From Rhytidiadelphus loreus (Eukaryota > Streptophyta > Bryopsida > Hypnales > Hylocomiaceae): a DNA stretch of 64,000 nucleotides. The DNA lies in NCBI GenBank assembly GCA_947034895.1, contig OX344764.1, positions 2,232,001 to 2,296,000 on the forward strand. Reading direction: 5' to 3'. Shown here one piece after another: positions 35,399 through 48,091 of the stretch. Numbering within the stretch: position 1 is the first letter of the stretch; each line of letters opens with the position of its first letter. The notes beneath the pieces were generated by a model, which searched no databases, was not told where the DNA came from, and saw only the letters and a program-made list of their open reading frames with translations. Position numbers and translations under genes: made by a program.

Positions 35399-38300
35399 CT
35401 ATGACACTCTGTTGTTATACTTGGGAGCAGACCTTAGAGCCTGGTCAAGATCGGCAATCAAATCATCCACATCTTCAATACCAACCTGCACAAAATCATG
35501 CGCACAGTGATCATGCAAAATAAAATCAATAAGAGTTGGAAGTTGGAACTTTTGGCTTCTGGAAGAGTTTCTTAATCCAAATTGAGAGTAGACTATGAAC
35601 CGTCAGTCTTAAGAAAATCAAGTATTGCCACCCACAGCTGTGTTAGTAACATACCGAAACGCGAATAAGGTCTTCAGTCAGGCCTCGAGCCTCCCGAACA
35701 TCCACAGGTATGCTAGCGTGCGACATGAAGCATGGCAGACTTATCAATGACTTGACACTCCCTGCCACATTCACAAGACAGGATTAAGCACAGAAACAGT
35801 TTTTATCTGAACATTAGGAATCTCAGAGACAACCAATAACCATTGTAGAATGAAGTAACACAATTAAATCTAAATCAAGGAATCGAGGAACGGGTCAGAC
35901 AAGATACCGAAGCTCACGGTGATGCTGAAGAGTTTGGTTTGCTCCACAACGTGCTTAGATACCGCTAAAGATCCAGTGTTGAAGCTGAAAACGGAGCCTG
36001 CACCCTTAGACTGCAATGAACCAGACAATTCATGATTAGCCTAATCCCTGCAGGTCTCGTGGAAACACCATACAAGCTTGCAGTCGCGAGCTTGCCCACC
36101 TATAAGTGAAAGGTGCCAGACAGTCATGAAAAAATGCCCATACAGACAAACCTGTGAGTAATGCAGGTCACGACCAGTATGCTTAGGTAGGCCAGCATAA
36201 TTTACGCGAGTGACTAGTGGATGCTTCACCAAATACTCGGCAATCTTCTGAGCATTGGCCTGTTCATAGAAAGTGAACACAAGCTCAATAAAAAAAAGCA
36301 AAGTGATAGTTACAGAAGGTCGTCATCAAAAAGGTACAGTAATATTGAGCTTGAAACATCACCTCAAGGCTGTAAATAGACTAATTCCTTCTAGGTTTTT
36401 GTGCTCCACTAGAAACACTACCAGAAAGAGGTTTTCATTCAATTTAACACTAACGTACAGTGTCTTGAAACAAAGGAAATTCTGATTTATACTGAAATCC
36501 AAATACTTCAACTTCAAAACACTGCTGTATATGCAAACCTCTTAAAGCAAACGAGCACTAAGAGTCCACTTTTCATACCTGTTGTTTCTCAATTCGGAGA
36601 GCCATTGTCTTTATGCCACGTAAACATAGCCAGCAATCGAAGGGTGAGAGTCCTGTTCCCTCAGCATTTTGCAAAAAGTAAACCTCTTTCGCCAGACTGC
36701 AGCCCACTTACATTTTCAGTCCCATTACCAGGACAGGCGAAGGATACACTGAAATCTTCTATGAATGTTTATGTTTAGATACTTTCATGGTGAATTGAGA
36801 AATGTGAGGAGTGTCAAGTACTTGGGTGTCAAAAAAATGTGAAGCATACCTTTCTCCTTTCACAGCGAGAACTCCAGCCATCACATCACTGTGTCCTGCA
36901 ATAAACTTCGTTGCAGAATGCATTACGATATCTGTACATGAAACTCAAAATTAGTTTCTAGTAAGCCTTCCATGTCCTCAACACTATAAGCATCAGAGGG
37001 CACACGAGCCTTATGTTACATTATTTACCACGAACTGGGATTGAGCTTGTACAAAATCATGATGCATCAAACAACAGAGAATTGAATGCCCCTGATGTGG
37101 CTAGGCCCAGAGTCCTCACCAGCACCAAGACTTAGAGGTTTTGAAAGAACTGGCGACATTATGCTGTTGTCAACAATAACTAGTGCGCCATGCTCGTGCG
37201 CAATTTTTGAGATCTCCTGGACATTTGAAAAGGTTTGCAAATAGGATCGTCAATAATTGGGCGTGTTTCAACAAAATGTTTCCAAAGTAAAAGTAAGCTA
37301 AATAATGTAGCAATTGCAAACCCGAGTCATTTGTTTGCTCATCAACATCTCGTTCAGGTCATCCCAAAAGGAGCTTGCAAAAACCTCACTGGTTTATAAT
37401 AGAAGAAAAAGACAACGCTGTCAAGGGGATAATAACAGTGAAGCACCCGTATGTCAGAAATCATTTGGCGCGGGTTGGTGGGACTCTCAAGCCAGACGAT
37501 TCTGGTTTTAGGTCCAACAGCTGCTCTCACAGCATCCAAGTCACCAGTATCTATTCGCCTGTGGAAAACCCTCAAAGTCGTTTCATTCATAACCTCAACA
37601 AGTTCAAGAAATTCTGGATTAATTAAAAATAGAGATTTCATGTTTTACATCTTATTTGGGATGACAAGTTACAAAGAATCACTAAGATCTCCACCAGTTC
37701 AAGAATTTCGATAGCATCCAAACCTTTGGATAACTCAACTATTAGCGCATACTCAGCAGGGGACCCAGAAATTGGGTAAAGATGTCATAGAGCTGTACTT
37801 ACTTGACTACCAAACCGGACTTTGGAGATATTTGAGAGAGAAGGCGGTCTGACCCGCCATATATATCATCACCGGCAACAATCTCTTGACCTTATCACAA
37901 TCAAACGAGGGCCTGATGTGAGGAATGGAAAAAAGAAAAAAGAAAAAAGTAGACAAGGAAGACAATTGACATAGCCACCAGAAGTCGCCCAGTTCACAAT
38001 TTAGTGACTTAGAATTGATACTGACCTGCTTCAGCAAGACGACTGACAGTTGCTAGAGCTGCCATTCCTGAAGTAAAACAAAATGCCCGATCGGCACCTT
38101 CTAACTTTGCTAACGCTCTGCGGAAAGAGCAGAAGAGGGTGAATGTTATGCCAGAGATGATCTCCGATTCAGCAGAAGAAGAATGGTATATCTCAATCCT
38201 AAGAACCAGCTATTAAGCACTCGTAGGTAGAGGGAAAAAAACGAGCAGACGTGCCTTTCAAGAGCATCCCTGGTGGGATTTCCACTTCGCGTATAATCAT

Positions 38301-38988
38301 AAGGACCACCTTCTGTTGCTGATGGCTGCAATCATTCTCCCGAAATAATCAATAAACCAAAATATTTCAATATCTCCTTTGGAAATAAAGATAAATAGAC
38401 CAAAGACAAAACCTTGGATGCCAAAGAGAGATGTTTGCAAATTATTAGGTTCACCTGTTTAAAAGTGGCTGTTTGATACAAAGGTGTGCTAAGAGCACCG
38501 TATGGATCGAAAGAATTATCTAATTGCTGAAGCTGAGTGGAAACGTGAAGCTCTCCTTCTGGTCCAATGCACAGTTCAATATTCTTCCATCAGCAGTATA
38601 AACTTTTTAAGTACGCTTCCATCGCAAGATACACACATGAGAGAGTATTCACACAACTCCTAAGCAATTCAGGATTAATTTCATGCCAAGAAGAAAATAC
38701 CAAGAAAAAATCGACTAGAGTCAAAGACAAACACAAGGGAACTTCGAGACGACCTGCAGGGACATCTTCGTTCCATGTGGCATCTCCTTCAGCTACTTCC
38801 CCCATGCTGGTAGACACTGCCCTCGTTGCAAAATTCCAAGTTGATGCTGGAATCTTGATAGTACTTGCAGACTCTCGGAAACTGATTGTAGCTAATCTTG
38901 ATTTTAATGAAAAACTCGTGGAACGAGCTGACGACTGCATGAACAGAAGTCTCAGCTTCAGATCACTTAAGTAATCCGTTCTCACCAT
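35399..38988 (-). CDS. CBL: Cystathionine beta-lyase, plastid, 13 exons
   Basis: PLP enzyme that cleaves cystathionine to homocysteine in plastid methionine synthesis. Exons, high to low: 38988-38754, 38558-38455, 38325-38255, 38117-38026, 37890-37803, 37558-37447, 37216-37120, 36931-36850, 36696-36579, 36259-36152, 36010-35908, 35761-35655, 35485-35399. All phases close and the product is 467 aa, close to the Arabidopsis enzyme. Motifs: YDYTRSGNPTRDALER, CFTSGMAAL, WLESPTNPRQ, VDNSIMSPV, and HSATKFIAGHSD with the PLP lysine. Motif choice favours CBL over cystathionine gamma-synthase. Intron 3 begins with GC (AAAG|GCACGT); the only nearby GT would put exon 4 out of frame. The N-terminus looks like a transit peptide. 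The start is uncertain: 38988, 38940, or an upstream exon at 39611-39408. Confidence 0.93.
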
Positions 38989-39690
38989 GCATTCAAGGTT
39001 GTGAAATCAAATAAACCATTATCTTCCAAAGCCTCGAGACACAGATTTTCACCATGAAATCCTTAAACCCTAAGCCCTGCACTGTCCAACTCCTAGCTCG
39101 ACAAGAAACGGGAGAAGAATGTCTCCTGTGAAAAAATAGACATTTCGCACCAGAACAACTTCGACAAACTAGCTATACAATCCACTCAACTGCGCCATTT
39201 TCCAGTGAGGACGACAGACCATGACTTCACGAACATGCTCTAAAGGTAAGAAGTATGTGTCCCTCACGGATTCCACCACAAGGTTTAACGATGCAAAAGA
39301 AAAGCGCTCAAATCACTTCCATCCACAAAGAAACTCCAATGTACCATGGCGAAGGGAATTCGCACCATTTCGGTCGAAAAAACACTCTAGAAATCATAGA
39401 AAAGCACCTGAGAAGACAGGAATTGAGAGGAAGAGAACGAAACGCTTTCGAGCTTGAGATTTGTGCCGAGAGTGGACGCTGCGAGAGTGCTTGTAGCTGC
39501 GGCGACATGCTCCGCCATCGCCATCGCCATCGCTGCTTCTCCTCGGCTTCTCTCTGTTTTGCTTACAGCAGCTAGTCTCGATTTCATGGCGGCTTGTGAC
39601 CTGGATGACATTCATCCTGTGTCAACGACGGAAGTGCCTGCGTGTGGGAAATTTCTCGTTGAACGGGGTAGTTACAGATGCGACTAAAAA
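38989..39690 (-). promoter_or_regulatory. 5' region of cystathionine beta-lyase with a possible first exon
   Basis: 39611-39408 on the minus strand encodes an Ala/Ser-rich segment (MAMAMAEHVAAATSTLAAST) ending at CAG|GTGCTT. It could splice in phase 0 to the acceptor before 38934 (ATGCAG|TCG), giving a 517 aa product with a longer transit peptide. It could equally be leader sequence. A CCATCG microsatellite underlies the MAMAMA run. Confidence 0.4.
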
Positions 39691-39847
39691 ACTTTTTATT
39701 TTTTATTTTTTATTCTTTTAATTGTTTTTTTTTTGACCGGAAACATTGAACCTATCTTCCAACAAAAGAATGTAGTTCTTAGGTTCTGTATATTGTTTGG
39801 TGGGCTATCTCAAGGAAGTAGAATGAGCCTATTTTTTTAACACTTTA

Positions 39848-39971
39848 AAGGTATGTTTGCACTTGGTGATAAAGAATGTTGTTCTCGAGTCTTAGGAACG
39901 AATTTAGACCTACTTCTGGACCAGATTCATATTGTAAACATCACTCCTAACACCAAGTGTGAATATACCTT
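39848..39971. mobile_element. Small TA-flanked MITE
   Basis: 124 bp with ends AAGGTATGTTTGCACTTGGTG-like (left) and its diverged complement CACCAAGTGTGAATATACCTT (right), flanked by TA (39846-39847 and 39972-39973). No ORF. The ends resemble, but are not identical to, those of the AGGTAGTG and AGGTGGGT elements. Confidence 0.65.
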
Positions 39972-40416
39972 TACAACACAAGTATCCTTTGTTGAATTTT
40001 TGCACATTTTTGCTTATATCTTTGGGCGAGTATATTATTTACATCAATTTCATCAAATTGGACAAAAAGAAAGGTCACCTTGCAAAGATTTGAGACTTGC
40101 TTTGAATAAATGAGAAAGTAATTAGATGAAACATTGGTTTGAAGTACTTTATTCATCATTTAAACTATAGGTGTTGTAGTTATTTCTCTAGAGGGAGATG
40201 TACTAGTTCCCTTTGCCAAATATCCTACTCCATGCTTAGTTTTCAATGTATAGTTGACCAAATGAATCATTATTAAGTCTTACTAGGTTACAATATTCCA
40301 ATTTAAATAATTAGAATTTTAAAACATTCATCTATTGGAAAAGATACATTCATTCGAATGTTTTTTTAATCCTTTTTTGATAAATAAATCATTCTAGATT
40401 ATACTTTCAAACAACC
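39972..40416. other. AT-rich intergenic DNA
   Basis: No gene. A phrase near 39990-40060 (TTGCTTATATCTTTGG, then ATCAATTTCATCAA) recurs in diverged form at about 52395-52460, so this is part of a dispersed repeat. Confidence 0.4.
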
Positions 40417-41380
40417 TTAACCCCTAAAGGATGTTGAAGAGCATTTGCTCTTATAGTGTATAACAAGTAGTTTAGGATACAAAGATGTATTTGAAAATGC
40501 AAGAAAGTTCCAATTGCTTGAAGGGTTTTTTTAACTCTAAAAGTATCAATAGAAACGGTATAAAACTTATGATTGTTTTGGATTTTTTGTGCAATTTCTA
40601 TAAAATGTCATATTCATAGAACAAGCGAAAATAGTGCAATTTCATATATTGTCATGGCATAGAACATGAAAGGTAGGTCCAAATCACTTACAGTTTTTTG
40701 CGTTGTATAGATATGTTAAATGTAAGAGTTACCATGTGTTTGCTTTTGCAATTAACATTGCATGAATGTGTAGTAACTTGTTTATATGGCAATTGGATCT
40801 AAAAACACCGTACATGAGGGGTACACATGGAAATTAGAATTTGTATACAAGTGTGTTGACCGCATTTGGGATTAGTGATCTTGTGGCACTTGAAAGTGAC
40901 TCTCATCTCCAAGTGTGGCATCGATTTCCTTTGACTTGCACTTCATTCCTTAAGAAATAATATTTAGTCCTTGGAGGACTTAAAGACAACAAGTGGATTT
41001 AGGGATGAAGTGGTCAACAAGTTAAAAAATGTACAATGATTAAAGCTACACCAATCATCTTTTGAAAGTATTGCAATCTTGTCTTGTATATGCGGTCATG
41101 TCTTAGTATTTGAATGTACCTCTATGTAATCTCACATGTTTGAGTACATTATACTATATTTTGCCAAAAATAGATATACATATCCATATAATGGACTATA
41201 GAGTACATCTTACAGCCCTGGATTTCTTTCTAAAAATTGGACAATTTGCATTGATCTATACTATAACTATATTGCAATTTTTAGATCATATGATTATCCA
41301 ATACAATCATTTTCCTTGTCAAACATGGGATTTTGCACATTCAAGGACTCTATTAGTTCTCCGTTTCTTGTAGGGGTTAA
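40417..41380. mobile_element. Probable TTAA-flanked element, copy 4
   Basis: The left end TTAACCCCTAAAGG and right end TAGGGGTTAA share only about 10 bp, so the pairing is less sure than for copies 1-3. A hairpin, AAGAGCATTTGCTCTT, lies just inside the left end (about 40437-40452), as in other copies. The size (964 bp) fits the family. Confidence 0.5.
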
Positions 41381-41391
41381 TTTTTCAATTT

Positions 41392-42400
41392 TTAATCCCT
41401 AAAATACCATTCAAACAACGTTTTAGGCAACATAGCAATTTTGGGCAGCTCGCTAAGAATGATATTTTCATTTTCTTTTTTGAAATTTTCACACAACATG
41501 TGATCAAAAAGTAGATTTAAGGCATAACAATTTTCATTACTTTTGACTACATGGTTGAAAAGTTATTGTATGATATGTAAATTTTAATGCTCCTTAGGCA
41601 GCTCCCCGACACTACAAAGGAAGTTCATGGGTGAAGAGCGACCAAACCCTAAAAATCCATTTCTACTTTTTCTAATTACTTTCTAATAAACTATAATTTC
41701 AATCTACAATTTTGAATTTTGTTTAATAATGTCTACAAGTTTCTATTGCCAAAAATTTCAATCCTAAATAACATGTGATATATTGTCTTGAAAGGATTGA
41801 AAAATGAATTAAAATGGCATGTTTTTCAACTAAAATATTTATAGTAATCACATGTTCAAGATGACTATTGTATCAATATTTAGACTATTGTATAGAGATC
41901 ATTAGTCATCTGTATACAATAGTCATCTTGAACATTTTTCAAATTTCTTTTATATAATATAGGGGTGTGAAAGTTTTTTTTAGCTTTAAAATGTATCTTT
42001 TTTCCTCAAAAATTTGTAACTACTTATTATTAATATAAAAAAAACCCAATAATTCAGAACATAAACTTTCAAAGTTGGAAAATCTATTCATATTTCTTTT
42101 TTAGAAATAAAATAAAATATTAGGATATAATATAGGGGGGGCAAAATTTGGTTACTCCTCAACCATGAACTTCTTTTGTAATGCACCTCCCGAGGGCAGC
42201 TCAAAGATATGACTTCTTTAAGAAATAAAATTTTGAACTTGATTTCCTAGATATGTAGAAAGCTTTGAATCATTCCATTTTGATTAACAAGATGAAAATT
42301 ATGAAGAGTTTAATTTGCAAGGACTTCAAAATTTATTCTAGAGTAGACCCTTTAAAGGACTAAATGACCATTGAATGTATTGTACATAGGTGATCTTGGA
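41392..42400 (+). repeat. Diverged TTAA-family copy, left end only
   Basis: Starts TTAATCCCTAAAATACC, twelve bases after copy 4, and is homologous to the complement of 25141-25721 over several hundred bases (both contain GGCAACATAG and CTTTTGACTACATGGTT). A matching right end was not found. Confidence 0.5.
41853..41934. repeat. 82-base hairpin with perfect 21-base arms
   Basis: 41853-41873 (starting TGTTCAAGATGACTATTG) is the exact reverse complement of 41914-41934, with a 40-base loop containing a further partial copy of GACTATTGTAT. It resembles a small fold-back or small-RNA precursor. No transcription evidence is available. It lies within the TTAA-family repeat. Confidence 0.55.
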
Positions 42401-44658
42401 TAGCTAAATATGAAGTAATTTTTTAACAGTTGTTCTTCAAATTTTGATACAAAGTGTGAACATGCACTTCTTTAGTGGGAATATAATTTTTTTTCCGATT
42501 GAGTGCCTGGATAAAAAGTTATATTGACCTAAACTTTTTAGGCAACTCGGGTAGCTATTAGCAACATGTGCAAAATTCTTCATATAATTTTAAAATTTGG
42601 AAAATAGGTAAGTTATACAATACAAGATGAAAATGTCAAAAAATAACCATGTATAGCTTTAAAACCTCCCTTTAGGCTATTGAATAAGATTAGAAAAAAG
42701 ATTTTTTTTAAATTTAACTTCAAATGTTATAATCTTTCAATTTGTCCAATCAAAGTTTTTTGAATTTTTTTTCACACATTCCCATAGTAGTCTAGGGGAT
42801 CCCCTAAGCTGTAGGATCTACACATTTTTTTATAAAAGTTTTGAAAGATGAAACCTAACCATTGGGGAAGAGTTGAAAATACTTATTTTTGAATTCCAAA
42901 CATCATGATCTTGCAATTGGTAAGGTTTCTTATTTTGAAATTTTAGAAGAATGTATTCTATCAAATTAACTAAAAGATCATATAGGTGGATTTGCTAATG
43001 AATAAATATAGATGAAGATTTTAGCCTTGCTTTGGGTTTGAGTACTTCAAAGCAATCAATTGGGGCTTATAAACATTGAATTGCTTTAGTGTTTAAAGCA
43101 TGCAACATTGTTTATATAATTTAATTTGTCTCAAAACCAACCTCAATGTTGGTTAGTGTTTCAAAAATCATTAGGGAAAATTTGGTGTAGAAGGCTGTAA
43201 GTTCTCTAAATTCCTTAACTCAGTGAACTCAACCACATGTGCAGTTTGATGTAGTTGAAGTTCAGCCATATCAGATTTTAATATTTAATTTATTATTATT
43301 ATTATTTAAATTTAATTTAAAAAAAATTAATTACATTTAAAAAAAAAATTATTCTGACTACGTACGTCCGGTTCACACCTAGGGGAACAAGCCTCAAACG
43401 GCCTTTCCCTAGCCCAAATTCTCTTTTAATGTAGACACATCTTAAAACATGTGTTGTTCATCCAAATGTCATGATTTCATTCTTTTTTGGAATTCTATAA
43501 TAATTTTAATCATTTTAAGTTCATTAAATAATTTGCTCATTGTTTAAAAATAACCTCCTTAATTGCTACAATTTTTTTAAGAATACATGAGTATCAATAA
43601 TCCCTAAGTGATTGAGCTAAACATAGAATGTAAGTATGGAAACTAAACATAGTTGATTGTAACAATTTGTATAACAAATTTCAATTGTTGAAAGTAAGTT
43701 GTCGATTTTTATTACCTAAATTCTTAAGTTTAGTAAGTAAGTTGTATACACCTAAAAAAGAAGTGCTCTCTTTGATTTATAATTTCATAACTTCTTTAAT
43801 TTCGGCATTTAAAATTAAACTCCTAATTTAAAGTTTTAATATTCAAATATTATTACTCCTATTTACTTAAGATATATTTTTGAACCATGTTACATATTAC
43901 AATTATACATATAAGAAATTCACTCTTTAAATGCTTTAATTTGAAATTTTTGATGCAATTACAGGCTTTGAAAAATCATACAAACTAATTATTTTCTAAT
44001 GAATTATTTTAAAATTTTAAAATTCTTTTTAGTAATCTTCTAATATCATGATTCCTTCAAAACATTTTTGCATATTTATAAACATGAATAAGTCTTTGTA
44101 TTGATCTTTAAATTTGAAACTTAAATTCTTAAATATCATTTTAATCCACTCAAAAGATGTGACTGTTAAAGATTACATTACAACTCTTATCTTCTTTGAT
44201 AAACCTAACATGTAAACTTTGTAAATATTTTTTTAATTACAATATATGGAGTTGAAAGAGGTTACAATGTATAATTCAAATTTTTGAAATTGATAGTACT
44301 AGTAGATTGAATGTTGTCTTTGTAGAAAAAATGTAGCTTGAAAATAAAGCATATTGTATGCATTGTACACTAGTATCATCATTCAATGTAGCATAAATTT
44401 GTATTTTTGATTATAACAATGATTTAAATGAGCATCTAGAAATACAAAAAATTCAATCAAAGATTATTGAATACAATTTTGAATGGTTATTTAAGGTCAA
44501 ATCATTATTTCATTAAATAAATATGACTACTAAATTGGTGCATTAAATTATTGAAATTCAAATGAATAATATGATGAAATATTTAGTCTTCACTTCATTA
44601 AATTATTTTTGAATTATTACATTGAAGTAGAAATTGAAGAGAGTTTCAAAAATTTAAA
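42401..44658. other. AT-rich intergenic DNA with repeat remnants
   Basis: 42830-43030 resembles 59630-59840 (both end with a phrase like TTAGCCTT(G/A)CTTTG). A GC-rich island at 43360-43430 (AACAAGCCTCAAACGGCC) looks like a decayed CATTAGATG-family end. The last ~900 bases are the AT-rich upstream of the next gene, where no clear promoter elements could be picked out. Confidence 0.4.
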
Positions 44659-46713
44659 ATGTTAACGCTTAAAGAAACTTTTTCTATAAAACTACTAATC
44701 ACAAAAAGCTTTGAAGTAACTTTAAAACAACCTAATAAGAATAGATTGCCAAAACCTCGACCTAATCACTTAGCACTTCCTAAATTGCAATCATTAGAAA
44801 ATGAAGTAGGATCAAATGAATGGATTGAAGCATGGTTTGAATACCTAAGTGAAGATAAAAAAGATAGAGATAATATTCGAGACCTCATATTATCAAAACT
44901 TCCAAATAAAGTTTTATTCCGTGTAGGGTTTGTACCATCTTATAAAGAAACGTTATTCAATTATGCCAAAAATCCTTTTTTAATACCTCACCTTAAACAT
45001 AAAAAAGATTATTGGCTTACATCATTTTGTATAAAAGAAACTGAAGAAGTGAAAGAAAAGTCAAAAGAAGAAGTTTTAGAACTAAAATCTGACAACCAAG
45101 AAGAAGATGAAGATGAAGAAAACACTCGTAAATCAATGAGAAAATCAATTAAAGAAGAGAAGTCTAAATCTAGAAGCAAATCTGAAGTAAAATCTGAACG
45201 TAAATCAATAAAAGATCAATCTCGTAATTCTAGTAAAAGTAGTGAAGAAAAAATAGAAGTACCCAAAGAAGAATTACCTCCAACAGATAGCTATTTAGAT
45301 GGAATAGATGTTGAAGATCTCCTTATACAAATTGAACTATTTCAAGGTGAACAAATAGTAAATTTAGGTAATTTTAGTGTTAGAGGAGAAAATGATAACT
45401 ATGTTCAATTGAATGGAGAGCCATATGTACAAGTAGGAGAATTTACCACCAAAAAAGGTGATCTTGCATTTGGATCAATCAATATTTCATATAATATATT
45501 AAGTCGAAAAGAATTGTTACGTAAGGTTCAAGCCTATGATCACATTAAACAAAAATGGGTAAAAATGCCTTCATTAAATTTTCTTCCTCCCAAAGTAAAT
45601 GGAATGCTTGGAGGGGAAGGGGGATTATTATTACTAAGTGGAGATATACGTCCGTATATAGATCCCAATGCTCCTCCACTTGAGGAAAAAAAAATTGATA
45701 GTACAAATGTAGATGATAATAAGAAAAAATCCCTCATCCCTAACCATGGTGAAGAACCTCAAAAAAAAGTTTCAATTAGTGAGCCACTTGCTCCAAAAGG
45801 TGAAGAAGGTGAAGAAGACAATAAACCAAAAGGTGATGAACAAAAAAAATCTAAGAAGAAGAGTATAATTGTAATTCCTAGATTTAAACCACCAGAATTT
45901 CCCTCTCAACATCTTTTAGTTGTATGCAATCCTATAACTCGAGCTTTTCGAATCCTTCCACCAATGCATGTTAATCTTGAAAATATGGTTGCCCGACTAG
46001 TTGTTCATTCGAGCTCAAGTTCTTATGTGGCATACATTGTAGGATTTCATCGTCGAATAAAAGAATGCATTGAAGCTGAAGGAGTTCAAGTTGCGATTTA
46101 TAAATCTAAAACTCAAAAATGGGAAATTTTTGTTGTACCTGGTTGTAGAATATTTCGTCCAGGTGTTTGTAGCTATAATAGAGCTCTCCCGCTTGTAACA
46201 AAGTTGTGTGAAGGACCTACATTGTTTATGGGTGGACAATTGATTACTAATATAGTTGGTGTTTATCAACCTGTAGTTCTTGGTTATAGATTAAGAACTC
46301 GAACTTGGAAAGCATACAATTGGCCACCATTATCAGTCACTGAGCCTCCACAAGTTGTAGAAGTTAATAATGAGTTGTATATTATAGCTCGTGGTACATC
46401 TGAGCCAGCAACCATGAGCATTTGGAAATTCATTCAATGTGTGTATGAATATCCTGATTGCAAACTTGTGACTATGATGCCACAAGTTTTATACAATGCA
46501 TGTTTTATACCTAATCTAAAATCTTCTTGGGATTGTGTCTCAAGCATGGATTGCATTTCAATAGTTGGTCGAGAATTTGCCAATTTTATTGTTTCGTATA
46601 ATGTAAAAACAAACAAATGGCTAGATCCAATGAAAAGATATCCTGGATTTATACCAAGCCTTACATTTTTAGGCAATTGGAATTATGAAATAGCACCATA
46701 TGCACTAGTATAA
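44659..46713 (+). CDS. F-box/kelch-like protein with long charged inserts, intronless
   Basis: 684 aa in one exon. Residues 73-115 (ILSKLPNKVLFRVGFVPSYK...) resemble a diverged F-box. Residues 212-335 and 403-684 have the plant F-box/kelch pattern: YDHIKQKWVKMPSLNFLPP, GGEGGLLLLSG, LLVVCNPITRAFRILPPM, then blades with conserved W and G residues. F-box proteins act as substrate receptors of SCF ubiquitin ligases; whether this one still binds SKP1 is unknown. Two charged low-complexity segments (126-208, K/E/S-rich; 336-402) interrupt the fold, which is unusual. Codon use is strongly AT-biased, like the surrounding DNA. The start is the first in-frame ATG. The long intact frame argues for a functional gene. 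Confidence 0.75.
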   Translation: MLTLKETFSIKLLITKSFEVTLKQPNKNRLPKPRPNHLALPKLQSLENEVGSNEWIEAWFEYLSEDKKDRDNIRDLILSKLPNKVLFRVGFVPSYKETLFNYAKNPFLIPHLKHKKDYWLTSFCIKETEEVKEKSKEEVLELKSDNQEEDEDEENTRKSMRKSIKEEKSKSRSKSEVKSERKSIKDQSRNSSKSSEEKIEVPKEELPPTDSYLDGIDVEDLLIQIELFQGEQIVNLGNFSVRGENDNYVQLNGEPYVQVGEFTTKKGDLAFGSINISYNILSRKELLRKVQAYDHIKQKWVKMPSLNFLPPKVNGMLGGEGGLLLLSGDIRPYIDPNAPPLEEKKIDSTNVDDNKKKSLIPNHGEEPQKKVSISEPLAPKGEEGEEDNKPKGDEQKKSKKKSIIVIPRFKPPEFPSQHLLVVCNPITRAFRILPPMHVNLENMVARLVVHSSSSSYVAYIVGFHRRIKECIEAEGVQVAIYKSKTQKWEIFVVPGCRIFRPGVCSYNRALPLVTKLCEGPTLFMGGQLITNIVGVYQPVVLGYRLRTRTWKAYNWPPLSVTEPPQVVEVNNELYIIARGTSEPATMSIWKFIQCVYEYPDCKLVTMMPQVLYNACFIPNLKSSWDCVSSMDCISIVGREFANFIVSYNVKTNKWLDPMKRYPGFIPSLTFLGNWNYEIAPYALV

Positions 46714-48091
46714 TAGAAAAAAGTATTTTAATATCTTTTAGCCAAAATCCTTGGTTACAAGAACAATTTTGGAATAAGAAAATTTTCAAAGAAAATTTGG
46801 AGTATTTAGTCAAATGCAAATTTCTAAAGAATCAAATTATAAAATATTACATATGACAAAATTAACTATAAATAAGATTTTTGAAATCATGTAGTAAATT
46901 AAACATATTCAAGAAAATAGAGGAATAAATTTTTTTATTTAGAAAAGCCTCACATAAGGTAAAAAAATAATTCATGAATTATAATGCATTCAAATTGGTG
47001 ATTTAGAGGTACAAATTAGTTTACATTTTCTTTTCTAACTAACTTGTCCTTAGTTATAGTAAGAGTCTATTTCAATGAAAAAGCATATTTTTCTTGAATG
47101 TGTAAATGTTTATAGAATTGCATTAAATAGACTATTTATTAATTAATATCTAAAAATCTAAAGGTTCTTTTGTCCAAAATTATCCTCAAAATCATCTCCA
47201 AATGCTCATTTCTAAAATCATTGAATGATTACTTGATAGAATTACATTTTACGAACATTTAAATGTAGGAACTTGTTCATCACTATTGATTTTGTCATTG
47301 CTTTGATTGTTACAAAATTTGTTCATTCAAATTTTGTAATGTTTACAATTAAAGTAATATTTTATTTATCTTGGACACAATGAGTCAATGACTTTGGGGG
47401 CCATATGTCAACATTTCACAAAAGAAAAGTTTGTCTTTTTTTGATAAAATGAAATCCTAAATACTTATACTCGATGGTCAAGGTTGGCAAAAGAATTTTT
47501 TTAAATAGGTGACGATTTTTTTGGAAATATGCAATTTTTAAAAAAATTTGGGCAAATAATTTATTTGGGCAACAATTTTTGGGCAATATTTTTTTTAATT
47601 TATTAATTATTTGGGCAAAAATTGTTGACCCTAACTACCGGATACAATAGTTGAGGACAAGTATGCTAATTTTTACAAAGATTGAAGCAATGGAAGACTA
47701 TTTTCTAAACTTTTGAAGAAATTGAAACACAATGGGTTTGAACAAAAACCAATCCATTTGTAGAAGAAAAAAAACATTAAAATTCATGAATTATTTTTTA
47801 GAAAAAAAATTCTTGGGTATTAGCAACTCATCCAAGAAAGATAGAGAATTAAGAACTAGTTGTTTGGGCATTTTTGTGCAATAAAAATATACAAACTTTC
47901 ACCAATTTACATTTTCTACAATGTTTCAATTGTAAAAAATATAAAGTAGGGCAAAAATGAAGAATATGCAATAAGATTCAAAACCTTATGTCAACAAATT
48001 TGCTACAAGCAAACTTGTATTTCCAAACAATGTTGTGAAATAAGATTGGAAGTTCAATTTATCCAATTGTAAAGCCTATTTTGTCACGTGT
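46714..48091. other. AT-rich intergenic DNA
   Basis: 3' flank of the F-box/kelch-like gene. Around 47,550-47,630 the phrase ATTTGGGCAA recurs several times. No gene. Confidence 0.4.
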
